This document shows, in pieces, positions 34,025 through 45,974 of a stretch of 57,500 nt of DNA. A model generated the notes under the pieces. It saw nothing but the letters and a program-made list of their open reading frames with translations. It had not been told where the DNA came from and did not search any database. Each line of letters starts with the position of its first letter. The first letter of the stretch is position 1. Origin of the DNA: Chondrilla cf. caribensis (lineage: Eukaryota; Porifera; Demospongiae; Chondrillida; Chondrillidae). The translations under genes were made by a program, and so were the position numbers. The stretch covers positions 4,807,827-4,865,326 of the forward strand of contig OZ026554.1 of NCBI GenBank assembly GCA_964020155.1. The letters run 5' to 3'.

Positions 34025-35350
34025 CTTCTTATCAGGACTTGCTTACTATACATGCATGTACACTGCTTTAGCAAACCAAATAGTCCACCAGATTAGTTTG
34101 TGTTAAGTAGTAATTTGTCTTAAGAGTGTTTAAGGAGTTTCTACTGTGTTTATGTATACTACATATACCTACATGCACAGTTCATAGTACATGGTAGAGT
34201 GACTATGATAACACTAGCACCATAGCAGTTTAGCGATAAAATACAATGAAGTTAAACAGCCTCCCCAGGATGATTCTGACGGTGGTTTTCAAAGCTACCT
34301 ATAGGGTACAGTTCAAAGGATCAAAGTCGGCTTAAATGTACATACACTTCAGGTTAGCATGCACTCCGCTTGAATACGATACAGCAGTCAACTTCCTGTT
34401 ACGTGATAGACGAAGCCCTACCAGCCTAAGATCATGAATACACACACCTCCAGCACACCCCACTGAATACATACGAATCCTCAAGTGTCCGGAAAAGTTT
34501 CATCATCTCGAAGTGAGTCCAAAACATCGCATGTGTTGATCTGCTGATAAGGCACAGTCATAAACAGAATTGCTTTGAGTTGCGAGAAGTTTATGTCTGA
34601 AAAGCAAATTACTCTGGCTGGACTTGATAAACAAGTGACACGGGGAGGCATGATGAACTGATAATGCCAAGGGGTTAAGTTGCTGACACCTGCACACACG
34701 TACACAGATTTACAGACCGGCCTGTACAGGTTGGAACCATGACAACAGAAGACCTATAAGTAAATGACCCGACGTACACTGGTATCAGAAGTGACGTTAA
34801 AATCATTGGAAAAAGTACATAGAACGAACTTTGTAGTTTCCAATAAAGCCACTACGCTTATATAAAAAGTGGGAAATAAAATATTGCTAACGTGAAACGT
34901 GAAGATTTACAGAAGACCCATCACCGTACGAATCCAAACTAGTGACAGAGGTAACCCAGTCACTGACAGTCATAGATTACTAAATCACTCAAACATGACA
35001 TGTGTACATACAAACATGTACATATTTTGGGAGTGGCCACATCCACAGGATATATCATCATATTATAATATAGGAACCATTAACAAGAAGAGTAAAATCA
35101 GTGGCGAGGTCATCAATTGTGCCCATTACCTCCTGATTATGCGATCACACCAGTTATCTCTCAAAATAGCAGAGAATGATGACAACATCACACACACACC
35201 TGCAAGGAAAATGTCATTAGTTGCTAAGGAAGTGCCATGGTAACACCATGACAACAACATGGTAAAACAAACAGTTATCACACAAGTGTTGTGTCATCAA
35301 GTAGGAATCCCATTGGTCCATGAATGACAGGAAGTCCTACATTTGATTAC

Positions 35351-35463
35351 GTATGTGAACAACAAGTTAAGCACAAGCTTCCTCTCCACCTCTCCACGTG
35401 ACGTCTGAGCAATCACCAGTGAAACCAGTCTATAGTGGTCATCCTCAGGACACAAAAAAGTGG
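35351..35463 (-). CDS. Exon-like segment of an unidentified minus-strand gene
   Basis: Acceptor TAACAG, donor ATAC/GTAATC, 37 codons open. It reads CPEDDHYRLVSLVIAQTS and then RKLVLNLLFTY. The composition is protein-like, but it overlaps the start of a transposon-like tandem array and the family is unknown. Confidence 0.3.
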
Positions 35464-35690
35464 CTGTTATAGAGAGGTGGCCTGTATACACAGGTTGAAT
35501 TGTAAACTATAGACCTTTTAAAGGCTAAGTGATCTGGATGCTATAGAGAGGTGGCCTGTATACACAAGCTGAATTGTACTCTATAGGCCTTTTCAAGACT
35601 AAGTGATCTGGATGCTATAGAGAGGTGGCCCATATACACAAGCTGAATTGTACTCTAAATCCTTCAGGAACTTAACCTGGCTGATATACA
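35459..35690. repeat. Tandem repeat of about 80 bp x 3, transposon-end-like
   Basis: Three units, each with GCTATAGAGAGGTGGCC followed by a CTGAATTGTA-type stretch. TATAGAGAGGTGGCC resembles the ends of the pogo-like elements in this window. Confidence 0.75.
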
Positions 35691-36051
35691 GAGGTGACCT
35701 GCCAATACAGTAATCATTATGCACTAGATTCATCACACAAGCGGTGAAACTTTTTCGATTACTGTACCGTGGGCTGGATGGAAAATTAAGTAACAGAAAT
35801 TAACATGAAGCCATTCTATAATCAATGAGCATATCCTTCTCCAGAGGTGCTACATTCTTTGAAGCCAGTCTTCTAACCCTTTGAGCCATTCAAAACAAGT
35901 TTACCGACCCAACAGCAGACACCAAGGAGAGGACCTATCCAAACAATAGACCCACAAACACACAAATATGACGAAAACCAGGCTAGGTAGCCTGTGTATT
36001 GAAACACATAAGAGACCTACAATCATACAAGTACACCACACAAGCATGAAT

Positions 36052-36054
<3 letters not shown>

Positions 36055-36086
<32 letters not shown>

Positions 36087-36101
36087 TACACACATACATA
36101 G

Positions 36102-36175
<74 letters not shown>

Positions 36176-36200
36176 ACACACACACACACACACCTACACA
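36055..36200. repeat. (CA)n microsatellite
   Basis: A CA tract of about 140 bp with one short interruption. Confidence 0.9.
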
Positions 36201-36625
36201 CCTACACACATCCACCCACCCAACACGTCACTGGAAGCTTTTGATTATAACATTGACATACTGTGTGTGCATTCCTCATGAAGTAATCCAGGAAAATTAC
36301 TTCAAAAATTTTGATCAATTTCAAGGAATTCACATGTCAAAGGATGTATCCATACACTCCAGTTATCAGGTGGGTTACTTCACACCTGCATGGTGTATTC
36401 CAGATGAGGAGGCCAAGAGATCACATACCATGCCCAAATAAGGCACTGCTGTGACGTTTGTGAAAAGACTATGACGCCTTGTGACATCACTACCTCACCT
36501 TACGAGATGAGGTCATCACGCTTGCTATAATTAGAACATCTCCCCATTCCCTCAGAGTTCACCACACAGCATGTATAAACAAACAGTTTGTGTGGTAAAC
36601 AGCAAATAAACAGGTGTTTTGTATA

Positions 36626-36795
36626 CTACAAGTCTTTATCTGTGTTTTTATTTACAATGCTCTTTGTCTCTGCTTTACTCCTACCAGGAAGGTTGCCCAC
36701 TTCAGGCCAAGCATCAGCAAATTTGGCATCAATAAATCTACCAAATGAGTGATAGCTGGACCAGATTGGTCTTGAGTTGCATGCAGGCTGTAATA
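36626..36795 (-). CDS. Exon-like segment with stop, unidentified minus-strand gene
   Basis: After an acceptor TTATTACAG the minus strand reads PACNSRPIWSSYHSFGRF and then DAWPEVGNLPGRSKAET before TAG at 36626. The frame is also open upstream to about 36835. AATAAA is embedded near the end of the frame. The family is not recognised. Confidence 0.3.
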
Positions 36796-36929
36796 AAGGT
36801 TGCTGACTGCATTCAGGTACTATTAAGGGACACACACATAGGTCAGGCTAGCACAATTACTAAACCAACAAAGTTCAGTGCAAGGTAACTGGAGTGATTT
36901 TGTCATGATTTTATGGAATGCATTCACTG

Positions 36930-36944
36930 CTGTGTGTGTGTGTA

Positions 36945-37042
<98 letters not shown>

Positions 37043-37115
37043 TGTGTGTGTGAGAGAGTTTGTGTGTGTTTGTGTTTATGTGTTTGTGTGTGTGTTTGTG
37101 TGTGTGTGTGTTACG
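36930..37115. repeat. (GT)n microsatellite
   Basis: An interrupted GT tract of about 185 bp. Confidence 0.9.
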
Positions 37116-37370
37116 TGTATGAACAATAACAAGCATGTGTGTGTATGTACACATCAGTCTTTTGTATCACAACACACACACACACACAGTCATCACGGCA
37201 ATGAAGAAATTCCATTAACCCATTGTTGCACTAACTCTCACTTTTATCCTCATCATAGTCACCCGGTGCCAACCACACACGACATGCAAATTGATTACGG
37301 AAACAAACCGTGACCAGCACAAGTGGTGCAGAACAGGAGGGTATGGAGGTGTCACAGACAAGTGAGTGGA

Positions 37371-37808
37371 CGTGATACACATTAGTGGATAGACAGGGTG
37401 GTGGGACGTGATACACATTAGTGGATGGACAGGGTGGTGTGGACGTGATACACACTAGTGGATGGACAGGGTGGTGTGGACGTGATACGCACTAGTGGAT
37501 GGACAGGGTGGTGTGGACGTGATACACACTAGTGGATGGACAGGGTGGTGTGGACGTGATACACACTAGTGGATGGACAGGGTGGTGTGGACGTGATACA
37601 CACTAGTGGATGGACAGGGTGGTGTGGACGTGATACACACCAGTGGATGGACAGGGTGGTGTGGACGTGATACACACTAGTGGATGGACAGGGTGGTGTG
37701 GACGTGATACACACTAGTGGATGGACAGGGTGGTGTGGACGTGATACACACCAGTGGATGGACAGGGTGGTGTGGACGTGATACACACTAGTGGATGGAC
37801 AGGGTGGT
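37371..37808. repeat. 37-bp minisatellite, about 12 copies
   Basis: Units contain GGACGTGATACACACTAGTG and GATGGACAGGGTGGTG and are nearly identical, with a 37-bp period (for example 37444, 37481, 37518). There are no spacers and no coding role. High identity suggests recent expansion. Confidence 0.95.
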
Positions 37809-37968
37809 AAAGATGTCACACACACCACATTCCCCACTTGTTACATACTGTACTTTCATATTCTGATGTAGACATGCATAAAGTAAGCCACAGACCTACT
37901 GTACTCACACTATGCATGTACTGCATGTACTGTTCTCTCTTACATACATGTACACACACACAAACCAG

Positions 37969-37969
<1 letters not shown>

Positions 37970-38060
<91 letters not shown>
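37970..38060. repeat. (CA)n microsatellite
   Basis: A pure CA tract of about 90 bp. Confidence 0.9.
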
Positions 38061-38062
<2 letters not shown>

Positions 38063-38827
38063 TCCAAATTTCACCCCTGGGAACACACAGATGACTATTC
38101 ATGCAAATGATCAAACATGTGAATACTTCAATGGGTAAGCTCAACAACTAAGGGAATCGTATCCACTGTGTTGAGGTACTAGTGTAGGAATTGAATTCAC
38201 ATCATTTCAGCTGATCCCCTGTCAATTGTCAGCCAATCTAAATGATTAATTTGAATCTACATACGTAAGTAGCTATGTATACATCATTAGACATCAGAAG
38301 GTCACCCACCATTACTGCATGTTCGTGTGCATGTATGCACATACACTCACCACTACTACATGCATGCATGTACACTCAATACTATTACATGCTAGTACAT
38401 ATGCATCCATGTAGATTTATCGTGTTACAATGTAGACTTTAGTAACCACTTGAAGGCAGTAGACCCACAACTAGCAAGGGTTGAGAGAAACCAATAAGCC
38501 AAAATAAGGAATTCCAATTAACTATATACACAAATTTATATCCTGCTTGGATTATTCTCACAACAACATGTCTGTGAGTACAAGAACAATGCCCTAAGAA
38601 AGATAATTCCATTGGGAATTGTCACCATAGCAACGGGTCACATGATGACACAAGATTCAGACAGATATTCAAGCCCAAGCACGCTAGGAGTCCTTATGCA
38701 GGGATAGTCCAGGGGATAAGCCCCTGAAAATTCCAGGGTACTACCACCAACAAAATCCTCGGAAATTACCATGACGAATGGTTCCAGGTACTGCAGGCAA
38801 TTACATGCACACCATGCCTCTCAACAG

Positions 38828-38875
38828 TGTGTGTGTGTGTGTGTTGTGTGTGTGTGTGTGTGTGTGCGTGCGTGC

Positions 38876-38929
<54 letters not shown>

Positions 38930-38930
38930 T
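38828..38930. repeat. (GT)n microsatellite
   Basis: A GT tract of about 100 bp with a GCGTGCGTGC interruption. Confidence 0.9.
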
Positions 38931-39005
38931 GCACAGACTATAGGTACATATGTACATACACCTACACATGTAGTAACTGATACACACCACACATTGCAAT
39001 TACAC

Positions 39006-39125
39006 ATTCAAGAATGCATATAAATAATTCCCTAGGTCAGCAGTGACCAGTAACCTTTCCTCGAGTGACCCAAACATGGTGACCTTTCTGTCAGAGGTCA
39101 CCTCGAGATACGTGATTGCCAGGTG
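39006..39125 (-). CDS. Exon-like segment of an unidentified minus-strand gene
   Basis: After the acceptor CTGTGCAG the minus strand is open for about 39 codons, reading HLAITYLEVTSDRKVTMF and then LEERLLVTADLGNYLYAF, with a possible donor AAT/GTGTAA. The alternating hydrophobic pattern looks like beta strands. The plus strand is also open here, so the strand is not certain. Confidence 0.3.
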
Positions 39126-39676
39126 CTGCACAGGTTACTACACCCAAGCAGTTAGATCAGACCACGTGAGCTGGCTCCACAACAGAAGCAATACTACTTC
39201 AAAGGAACAACTTAATCTCTTAATTGCTTTGTATTAAATAATGGTACTGCCTTGGTTAGATCAGTTACGGGGTGGTCTAACAAACAACACTCACAGAATA
39301 CACACAAGTACACTGACAAATGCTTGAATCATTTATGGCTATATACGTACGTACGTACATAAGTGGATGTGAGTGTATGGTACAGTCTGGTTGCCTGAGA
39401 AACATACACAATGACCTCTCCCTGTGCTTCAGATATGGACACATGGGAGAGTAGATAAGTCAAAGAAAGAAAAAAGGACAGTCACCTCTGTGAGATGCTG
39501 ACTCTGCTACACTTTGAATTCATAGAAACCCGTTCTGTTATTGAATTTTACATCGGTCCATACAGCATACGTATGTACATACATGTGTGAGTGTATGTAC
39601 AGCATTTGAGTATGAAAACCTTTACAGGCCGGCACTGAACAAGACACATAACTACATATGTACCTATGTTCATCAG

Positions 39677-39846
39677 TGTGATGGTTTCCCAGATGATCTC
39701 AGTTTGGTCTGTAATGCATCTCTACTCAAACATCTGGTCGTCTGGCAAATTGAGTATGAATGGAATGGGAAGAATGAAGTGAAATGTCAAGGAGGGAGGA
39801 ACCGAACGGACAAACCTGCTTTTGTGAATGCTTTCGGAATTACAAG
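39677..39846 (+). CDS. Exon-like segment alpha (duplicated start)
   Basis: After the acceptor TTCATCAG it reads CDGFPDDLSLVCNASLLKHL and stays open to a possible donor ACAAG/GTTTAA. Its first 26 bases and its acceptor are nearly identical to segment beta at 39975, but the sequence then diverges. Confidence 0.25.
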
Positions 39847-39974
39847 GTTTAAATCCACAAAGATTAGGCAAACATGGTTTGAAACCAATACTCTGTTGGG
39901 ATTCTATGAATACTTCAGTACTGCCACATCTCACGAATGTGCACAAGTTGAATGTACATGGGCATGTTCATTAG

Positions 39975-40325
39975 TGCAATGGTTTCCCAGATGATCTCAG
40001 CTCATTCATCCGTTTTTCACGACTATGGGATGATGAAATTCATGTAAACCTTCAAAAATTCACAGTCTGTTTCACAGACAAGAAGATTGGGAAACATCTC
40101 CCTGGTTACCGTATCCAGGGATACTCGCAGTTTACAAAACAGGGAAGATCAGTTTACAGGGATATCAAGATCCTACAATCTCCAACACCAAATACAGACA
40201 ATCTGAAACTAGACCAGACGACAGAGTCATGGTTTGATCAATCTAACGAACCTCAACAAACATCACAGCAACTTCACTCGATGGAGGAAATCAACATGAC
40301 CAGTAGCCAAAACACAGCAACTTGA
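39975..40325 (+). CDS. Exon-like segment beta, terminal exon of unknown gene
   Basis: After the acceptor TTCATTAG the plus strand is open for 116 codons to TGA at 40323. It starts CNGFPDDLSSFIRFSRLW, continues NLQKFTVCFTDKKIGKHL and PGYRIQGYSQFTKQGRS, and ends in a Gln/Ser/Thr-rich tail. The length without a stop and the composition favour real coding. I do not recognise the domain. Upstream exons were not found. Confidence 0.4.
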   Translation, partial: CNGFPDDLSSFIRFSRLWDDEIHVNLQKFTVCFTDKKIGKHLPGYRIQGYSQFTKQGRSVYRDIKILQSPTPNTDNLKLDQTTESWFDQSNEPQQTSQQLHSMEEINMTSSQNTAT

Positions 40326-40784
40326 AAAAATGACCTTTTTCTTCGTAAATCCAAGTGTCTTGGGTAGGTGCATTTCATTATTGAAAATGGCTGTTGAATT
40401 GAAGGCTACCACCACCCACGCAGAAGAACCCTCACACAGTTCCCAGTCTCAGATGTGGCCAGATTACATAATGTATTTATGTAATGTGGTATGAACCATT
40501 GCATCCAAAATGTATTCATAGCTATGTACACATTCCCACACTCGGTTAGCAGACATGGAGTTTCACACACACACCAGTTGGTGGGAAATATGTTCCTTAC
40601 AAGTAAACATAGGTAATCACTACACTTTGAATAGATGAGATCACATTCTTGACAAGTAGAGCTACTGTAAACAACACATTTGTCTTCTGTTCTCTCACTC
40701 GTACACATGCACACCTGTCTGTGCACAGACACACATGGACACGTGTACGTACATACGTACACACAGAGAGGGAGGGAGGGATAC

Positions 40785-40790
40785 ACACAT

Positions 40791-40852
<62 letters not shown>

Positions 40853-40865
40853 GCGCACACACACA

Positions 40866-40925
<60 letters not shown>
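40785..40925. repeat. (CA)n microsatellite
   Basis: A CA tract of about 140 bp with one AAGCGC interruption. Confidence 0.9.
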
Positions 40926-40927
<2 letters not shown>

Positions 40928-42004
40928 AATTACCAACTGCACATATCCAACACAACACCATAAAAGATCAGTGAATTAAGTCCCATAGTAAAACAACCTC
41001 CAGGTGTACTTCATCAAAGCAGGTCACAAGACACAGTGAATCAAATCAGTGATCACATGATTGCTCATGTGCTGCATTACATTCCAGAGTTCAGTCAGTG
41101 CAGGAGGTGAGCATGACTTCCTGGTCTGCACTGCAAGAGCCACCTGGGGTCACACAGTCATGTGACCGGGGAAGCCTGTCATGTGACATTGAAGTCAAAA
41201 CACCACTTCCCTCTCTTTCAGAAAAACACCATAAACACTCACTGGAATTAGTGAGATAGGATACACACAGGTGAAAAGTTAAAGTAGTAGAGGATGTGCT
41301 ATCGTATTCCTGAGTCTGTACCTTCCTGGGAACACAAATAACAAGTACGCATTAGGATAACTACCATCTTCACAGGACATACCATTACACACAGCAACGA
41401 AGACATAAATGTTCTACTCCAACATGCAGGAAGATGAGGGACAAAGGGTGTTCAACGGACCTCAAGACCTTGCTTGGGCAACGACAAACCATCACCTCCT
41501 CTCTGCTACTATGACCTGTGTATGTGCACCAGAGGTATGTATACACTAGAGTCTGTATGGGAGATACAAGCTAGTAAGGGTACTCTATATATGTATTCCA
41601 CGAGAACACAATAGGTGTCCAATTTGTACTTAGTTTGGTCTACGAAACCTAAATTGGGTAAGTACATGAGATCATACACAATAACGGGTACACAGGTGCA
41701 CACCATATGTAAGTCTGTGCTAACTCTGAATCAACACCACTTGTGTCTGGTAAGTGTGTTACATGAACATAGAACACAGACGACATACTGCATACACACA
41801 TCCACACAAGCTACTGAACATACATGCAAAGGATACAAGCTCCATACTATACACATGTACTGTATGCAGAACATAGACTGATGTGTCAGTATCTACTGGA
41901 GTGTCCACCCCCTCACCCAAACTAGGAGATACACACACTGGATGGAGTTGGTACTTCAAGTTGGGAAGGTCTGGCTCTTCCCACTACAAGAACTACCACC
42001 ATAC

Positions 42005-42158
42005 CTATCAGAGAGTTGGGAGGCATTGTACATAGTGAACAAATAGGTATTTCATTCCTCCACTCTTTGGGAATGACAGAGACCCGACCACTACCACCCC
42101 CACCAAACACGTTTGTCTTGTTCAGTTCCAATTGCTGCATGCATGTTGCTACATGCCG
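42005..42158 (-). CDS. Exon-like segment of an unidentified minus-strand gene
   Basis: Acceptor CATGGTTACAG, donor GATAG/GTATGG, 51 codons open. It reads RHVATCMQQLELNKTNVF, a Gly-rich turn, then VIPKEWRNEIPICSLC. HVxxC followed by CxxC could be parts of zinc-binding modules. The splice sites and composition are good, but the family is unknown. Confidence 0.4.
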
Positions 42159-42439
42159 CTGTAACCATGACATTGCTTACATAATTACCAATAACCATGG
42201 AAACCATATCTCAACAGTCCCTATCATGTGAGTTGTTATAAAAGTTCAAACTGGGGTGATTTCCTAGGGAAATCACCCAATGGTTCGAACCAAAGGTGAA
42301 GGATCTTGACCACAATAACAACAGGAGCCCCCCTGGTGCCATGGGGGTCATGTGTGAAGGTCAAAGGCCAGGAATCAGGTCTAGCCGCCTGACTGGAACA
42401 AGAGGTTCCTTATACACCGCAAATAGTATGCATGCACAA

Positions 42440-42600
42440 TGTATACATACACAGGTACATACATACATATATACATACGTATGTACTTACATACGTACAT
42501 ATATACATACATACATATATACATACGTACGTACTTACATACATACATACATACATATATACATACGTACGTACATACATACATACATACATACATATAT
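42440..42600. repeat. ACAT/ATAC tetranucleotide array
   Basis: Nested repeats of CATACATATATACATACGTA with a period near 44 bp. Confidence 0.9.
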
Positions 42601-42606
42601 AGGTGT

Positions 42607-42781
42607 ATACAGTGGAATGTCTTGAGTAAGGACACTTGAGGGCTTTAATGCTATTTTGTTATTTCATGAGTTTCCTCAATTTAGAGACAGTCTTACACCA
42701 GGACACAGGATGGTGTCTTCATTATAGGATTTCCTATATTATAGGATTTAGAGGGTTGCAATGGGAAGGTTCTACTGTGTA
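42607..42781. mobile_element. Candidate MITE, about 175 bp
   Basis: The left end TACAGTGGAATGTCTTGAG and the right end GGTTCTACTGTGTA are imperfect inverted repeats with TA at the borders. It resembles the pogo-like ends elsewhere but is more degraded. Confidence 0.45.
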
Positions 42782-43176
42782 GCACATGATACTGTAGCCA
42801 GAGGTTCGAAGAGTACTAGCAGTGAGGAAGTACCTCACTCCAATCTGCCATCATACTGTACTCAAAAGGAAATGATATCAGTTGTAGCAACCACAGTACA
42901 TCAGTTTACATGATTTCAAACTTATTCTGCAACGAGGAGGAAATGGATTACAGGCATGGTACACAGTGTGGTGATGGCACTTGCTGTTGTAAAGGGAAAA
43001 TTTCCAGCACAACATGTGGTAATCATAAATGAATTAGTGAGACGCTTTGACCTTGTAGGTCTCCACCATGGCAGCTTCACTACTGATGAAAACCTACAGG
43101 TAGAAATGCCCCACAAATTAACACATAATAGCCAGGTGTGTTGCTCAAATATTTCTGTTTCAATTCTTTGCCATAG

Positions 43177-43540
43177 CTACATATAAGCCTCTACGATATC
43201 ACCACTCCTTGTGCGTGGCAGCAGGGAATACAGAGGTTTGTGGGGAAGTGGGACCGTTTGTTCACTACATCCACATGAAACACGACATTGGTCCTGTGTA
43301 GATGGATTGCCCTGTGCATAAGATCACCCTCAGGTCACGGTTTTGTGAAAACCAAATGTGTCCAATAGTTTCCTACAGAGCACACTGCAATGGTTAATAC
43401 CAGTCCCTGTGTTTGCCTCAACTGACTGGTTCGACAATCTTAGCACAGTTGTGGACGCTGAATTCCGTGCACAATGAACCTGGCTGTACGTTGTCCGTGG
43501 TGACTGTACGCTGGAGTGCCAGGTACCTTTGGTACAGAAC
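43177..43540 (-). CDS. Three-exon C-terminal fragment of an unidentified gene
   Basis: Minus-strand exons 43427-43540, 43328-43372 and 43177-43293 are all in phase 0 and chain to a TAG stop at 43177-43179, giving 91 residues. They read VLYQRYLALQRTVTTDNV, then CTEFSVHNCAKIVEP, ETIGHIWFSQNRDLR, DQCRVSCGCSEQ and finally SGDIVEAYM. The borders are ACAG/..CCA-GTCAGT, GTAG/..AGG-GTGATC and ACAG. The composition is strongly protein-like with a Cys cluster. The start must lie between 43.6 and 45.1 kb, where I see repeats only. The family is not recognised. Confidence 0.45.
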
Positions 43541-43569
43541 CTGTTGCTAGTACTAAGATGTAGAAACTT

Positions 43570-43965
43570 ATGTGCAGTCAGATCTCTTCACAACAACATA
43601 TTTTACAAAGACAGTCCCTTTATGTCTAGTGCGCACAAATGTACTCACACACACAGTAATTGTACCAGATACAACAGGAAACTGGTAACAATGACAGGGA
43701 AAGTGGGGAACCAAGGGTGGTGTTGTGAAGAGGTCTGACTGTATATCAGTGTATGGGAGTGCTAACAAGGGTGTATTGTAGAGAGGTCTGACTGTATCAT
43801 AGTGTATGGGAGCACTACCAAGGGTGATGTTGTGAAGAGGTCTGACTCCGAACTATTGTATGGTAGCACTAACAAGGGTGGTGTTGTAAAGAGGACTGAC
43901 TGTATACTAGTGTATGGTAGCACTACCAAGGGTGATGTTGTGAAGAGGTCTGACTGTACCAGTGG
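43570..43965. repeat. Tandem array of about 55 bp with inverted outer ends
   Basis: GAAGAGGTCTGACTGTA recurs at about 43727, 43781, 43836, 43890 and 43945, and the inverse CAGTCAGATCTCTTC is at about 43576. This is a repeated right end facing a single left end, as in the 16053 element. Confidence 0.7.
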
Positions 43966-44009
43966 CTTAAATGACTCATATACCTTCTCCTTCACACACA
44001 GATATCCAT

Positions 44010-44064
<55 letters not shown>

Positions 44065-44090
44065 CACACACACGCACACACACAAACACG
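44010..44090. repeat. (CA)n microsatellite
   Basis: A CA tract of about 75 bp. Confidence 0.9.
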
Positions 44091-44103
44091 GACATATGTA
44101 CAT

Positions 44104-45126
44104 GCATATATGTACAGTACAGACACATCATCTGAATTCATAACAACTAATTGAACTGTGAACAATTCTCATTGAATTCAAAATTATAAGAGAATTTAAT
44201 CACTTTTGCCTTCAAAAATGATTCAATTCAGAATAGAAACTTCTGCACTGAAATCATTCACACTCTTCCCAATTCATGGGAGACAAACATTACAAGCAGG
44301 TCGTATTAAACTTTCCCTCCGAATTTACCTAATATTACCTAATATGGTGTTAAGACTAAGGGCTACACTACAGGAAATACTCAGGGGAATGTAGGGGAAT
44401 CCCCGGGGGAATTGGTTCTCTAAGAGGATCTAACACCTCCAACTGACACATTCACAAATTGATAACAACCAACCAATTATATCATGCATGAAATTGATTG
44501 TATAATTAACCATTAATAACTAACTGTTACTATAAATAGTACATACTTTGTACACACGTATGTACATATGTACATTGGTGCATATACACACAATACACTG
44601 CAGCCACACATGTACACAACACACCAGTTCACATAGGTACATACGTACATACGTACATACCACATGGGTGCTGATAATCATGGGAGTTACATTTTTGGGT
44701 AAATTTCACAATGAATAGAACTTCAAATTTACAAACAATTAATCCACAAATATTTTCTCCATTGTTTGTTTGAAGGAAGCTACGTTTGTAGCTGTAGCGG
44801 TTTGTCCTTTCACGATACTCAAATTGCAATTCAGTTGTCAATTTATGAAGTACGCACACATCCCACAAACATTTGCATGCATTCACTACGGCGTATATCT
44901 AGAATATACAGTGTACGCATCCATAGAGATATGGGCACACATACATATGTATGTACATGCAGAATATTCAAGAATTTGTTCACCAAACGCATAATTATGT
45001 TGCCAAGACACCAACATTCAAGTTTCAATACAAAACCTCCCAAAAATGAAAAGAGTCACTTGAGAAGGAAGGACAGAATCACAAAAGTTGAAGATGAAAC
45101 AACCATTTCAACATGTAACACAACCG
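44104..45126. other. Region downstream of MRPS17, no gene seen
   Basis: AT-rich sequence with TACGTA motifs. No exon could be supported on either strand, though the 5' part of the gene at 43177-43540 may be hidden here. Confidence 0.5.
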
Positions 45127-45782
45127 CTAACTAACACTTTTTGTGAAAGTCTTTCCACTGGTAAGGTCTGTGTATTGTTCAGCACGTTCTATAATCTCCT
45201 CTACTGTAAAGTGTTTTTGTTTACTCAGTGGACGGCATTCTTTAATCCTAACCAAGTCACCATCACGACACTCCTCGTTCTCATCATGACATAGGTACTT
45301 CTTTCTTCTTTTATAATACTACAACAAACGACACACACACATACCAACACAGTTATGGAGATACCACCGCGACTAATGCGCCCATATGACATACGTACGT
45401 ATGTTAGGCTCTGCAATATATTGTGCACGAGCAATGTAAGTAGTCCACTTAGTAGTTCCCATACAACATACCATCCCACTTGCTTCAAGCATTAGAAGTA
45501 CAAAGGCTAAGGGGTATTCGCATGATACTACTGAACCATACAACTAAACACGTACGCCTACCCGCAGCCCCTGGCCAATAAGGGGCCATTTCACCATAGA
45601 TACTCGATGATTTCACTAAAAGCTTCAGTGTAAACTTATACACACTCATGTGTTATCAACTTCACATTCGATACTATTATGCTCACTTTCAATACTAAAG
45701 GATGTAGAAGCATTCTGACGACCTCCACTTTGGCGGTTTTCTGCATTTTTGTACCGACTACGCGTCCAATGAACTGCGCCAT
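45127..45782 (-). CDS. MRPS17: Mitochondrial ribosomal protein uS17m
   Basis: Two exons, 45687-45782 and 45127-45318, join in phase 0 to a 95-aa protein. Exon 1 reads [20 protein letters not shown], the classic uS17 start in which the [11 protein letters not shown] block contacts 16S-type rRNA. Exon 2 reads [17 protein letters not shown], then [20 protein letters not shown], the expected second half of the OB-fold. The protein belongs to the small subunit of the mitochondrial ribosome. It is shorter than human MRPS17 (130 aa) because it lacks the C-terminal extension. The intron is GT-AG and 368 bp. The start codon is 192 bp from the stop of the coiled-coil gene on the same strand, so its promoter must be compact. 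Two other frames are also open across exon 1 and could mislead gene finders. Confidence 0.93.
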
Positions 45783-45974
45783 TTTTCGACCATGTATTAC
45801 AGTTTTCGTTCCCGTTACAAATGATTATTAAAATTGAAATGGGACTACACAAGACCACACCATAATTGGTATACGCATAATACATCACATTATATACACT
45901 TGAATACAAACAATTATGAACTTAAAAGGATACTAAGTAAACACGTTGATCCAAATGTCTATCCGACCGCACAA

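Noticed and set aside
35130..35199. Further minus-strand exon continuing 35351-35463
   Set aside because: On recounting the GT run at its start, the required phase gives an immediate stop, so the chain fails.
41398..41531. Plus-strand segment starting MFYSNMQEDEGQRVFNG with a good donor
   Set aside because: Both strands are open and protein-like here, no upstream acceptor or partner exon was found, and nothing matches a known family.
42956..43186. Plus-strand frame MVHSVVMALAVVKGKF and an overlapping minus-strand frame
   Set aside because: Both strands are open, neither joins a neighbouring exon in phase, and no family is recognised.
45646..45909. 87-codon minus-strand frame over MRPS17 exon 1
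   Set aside because: Different frame from the clear uS17 start [18 protein letters not shown].
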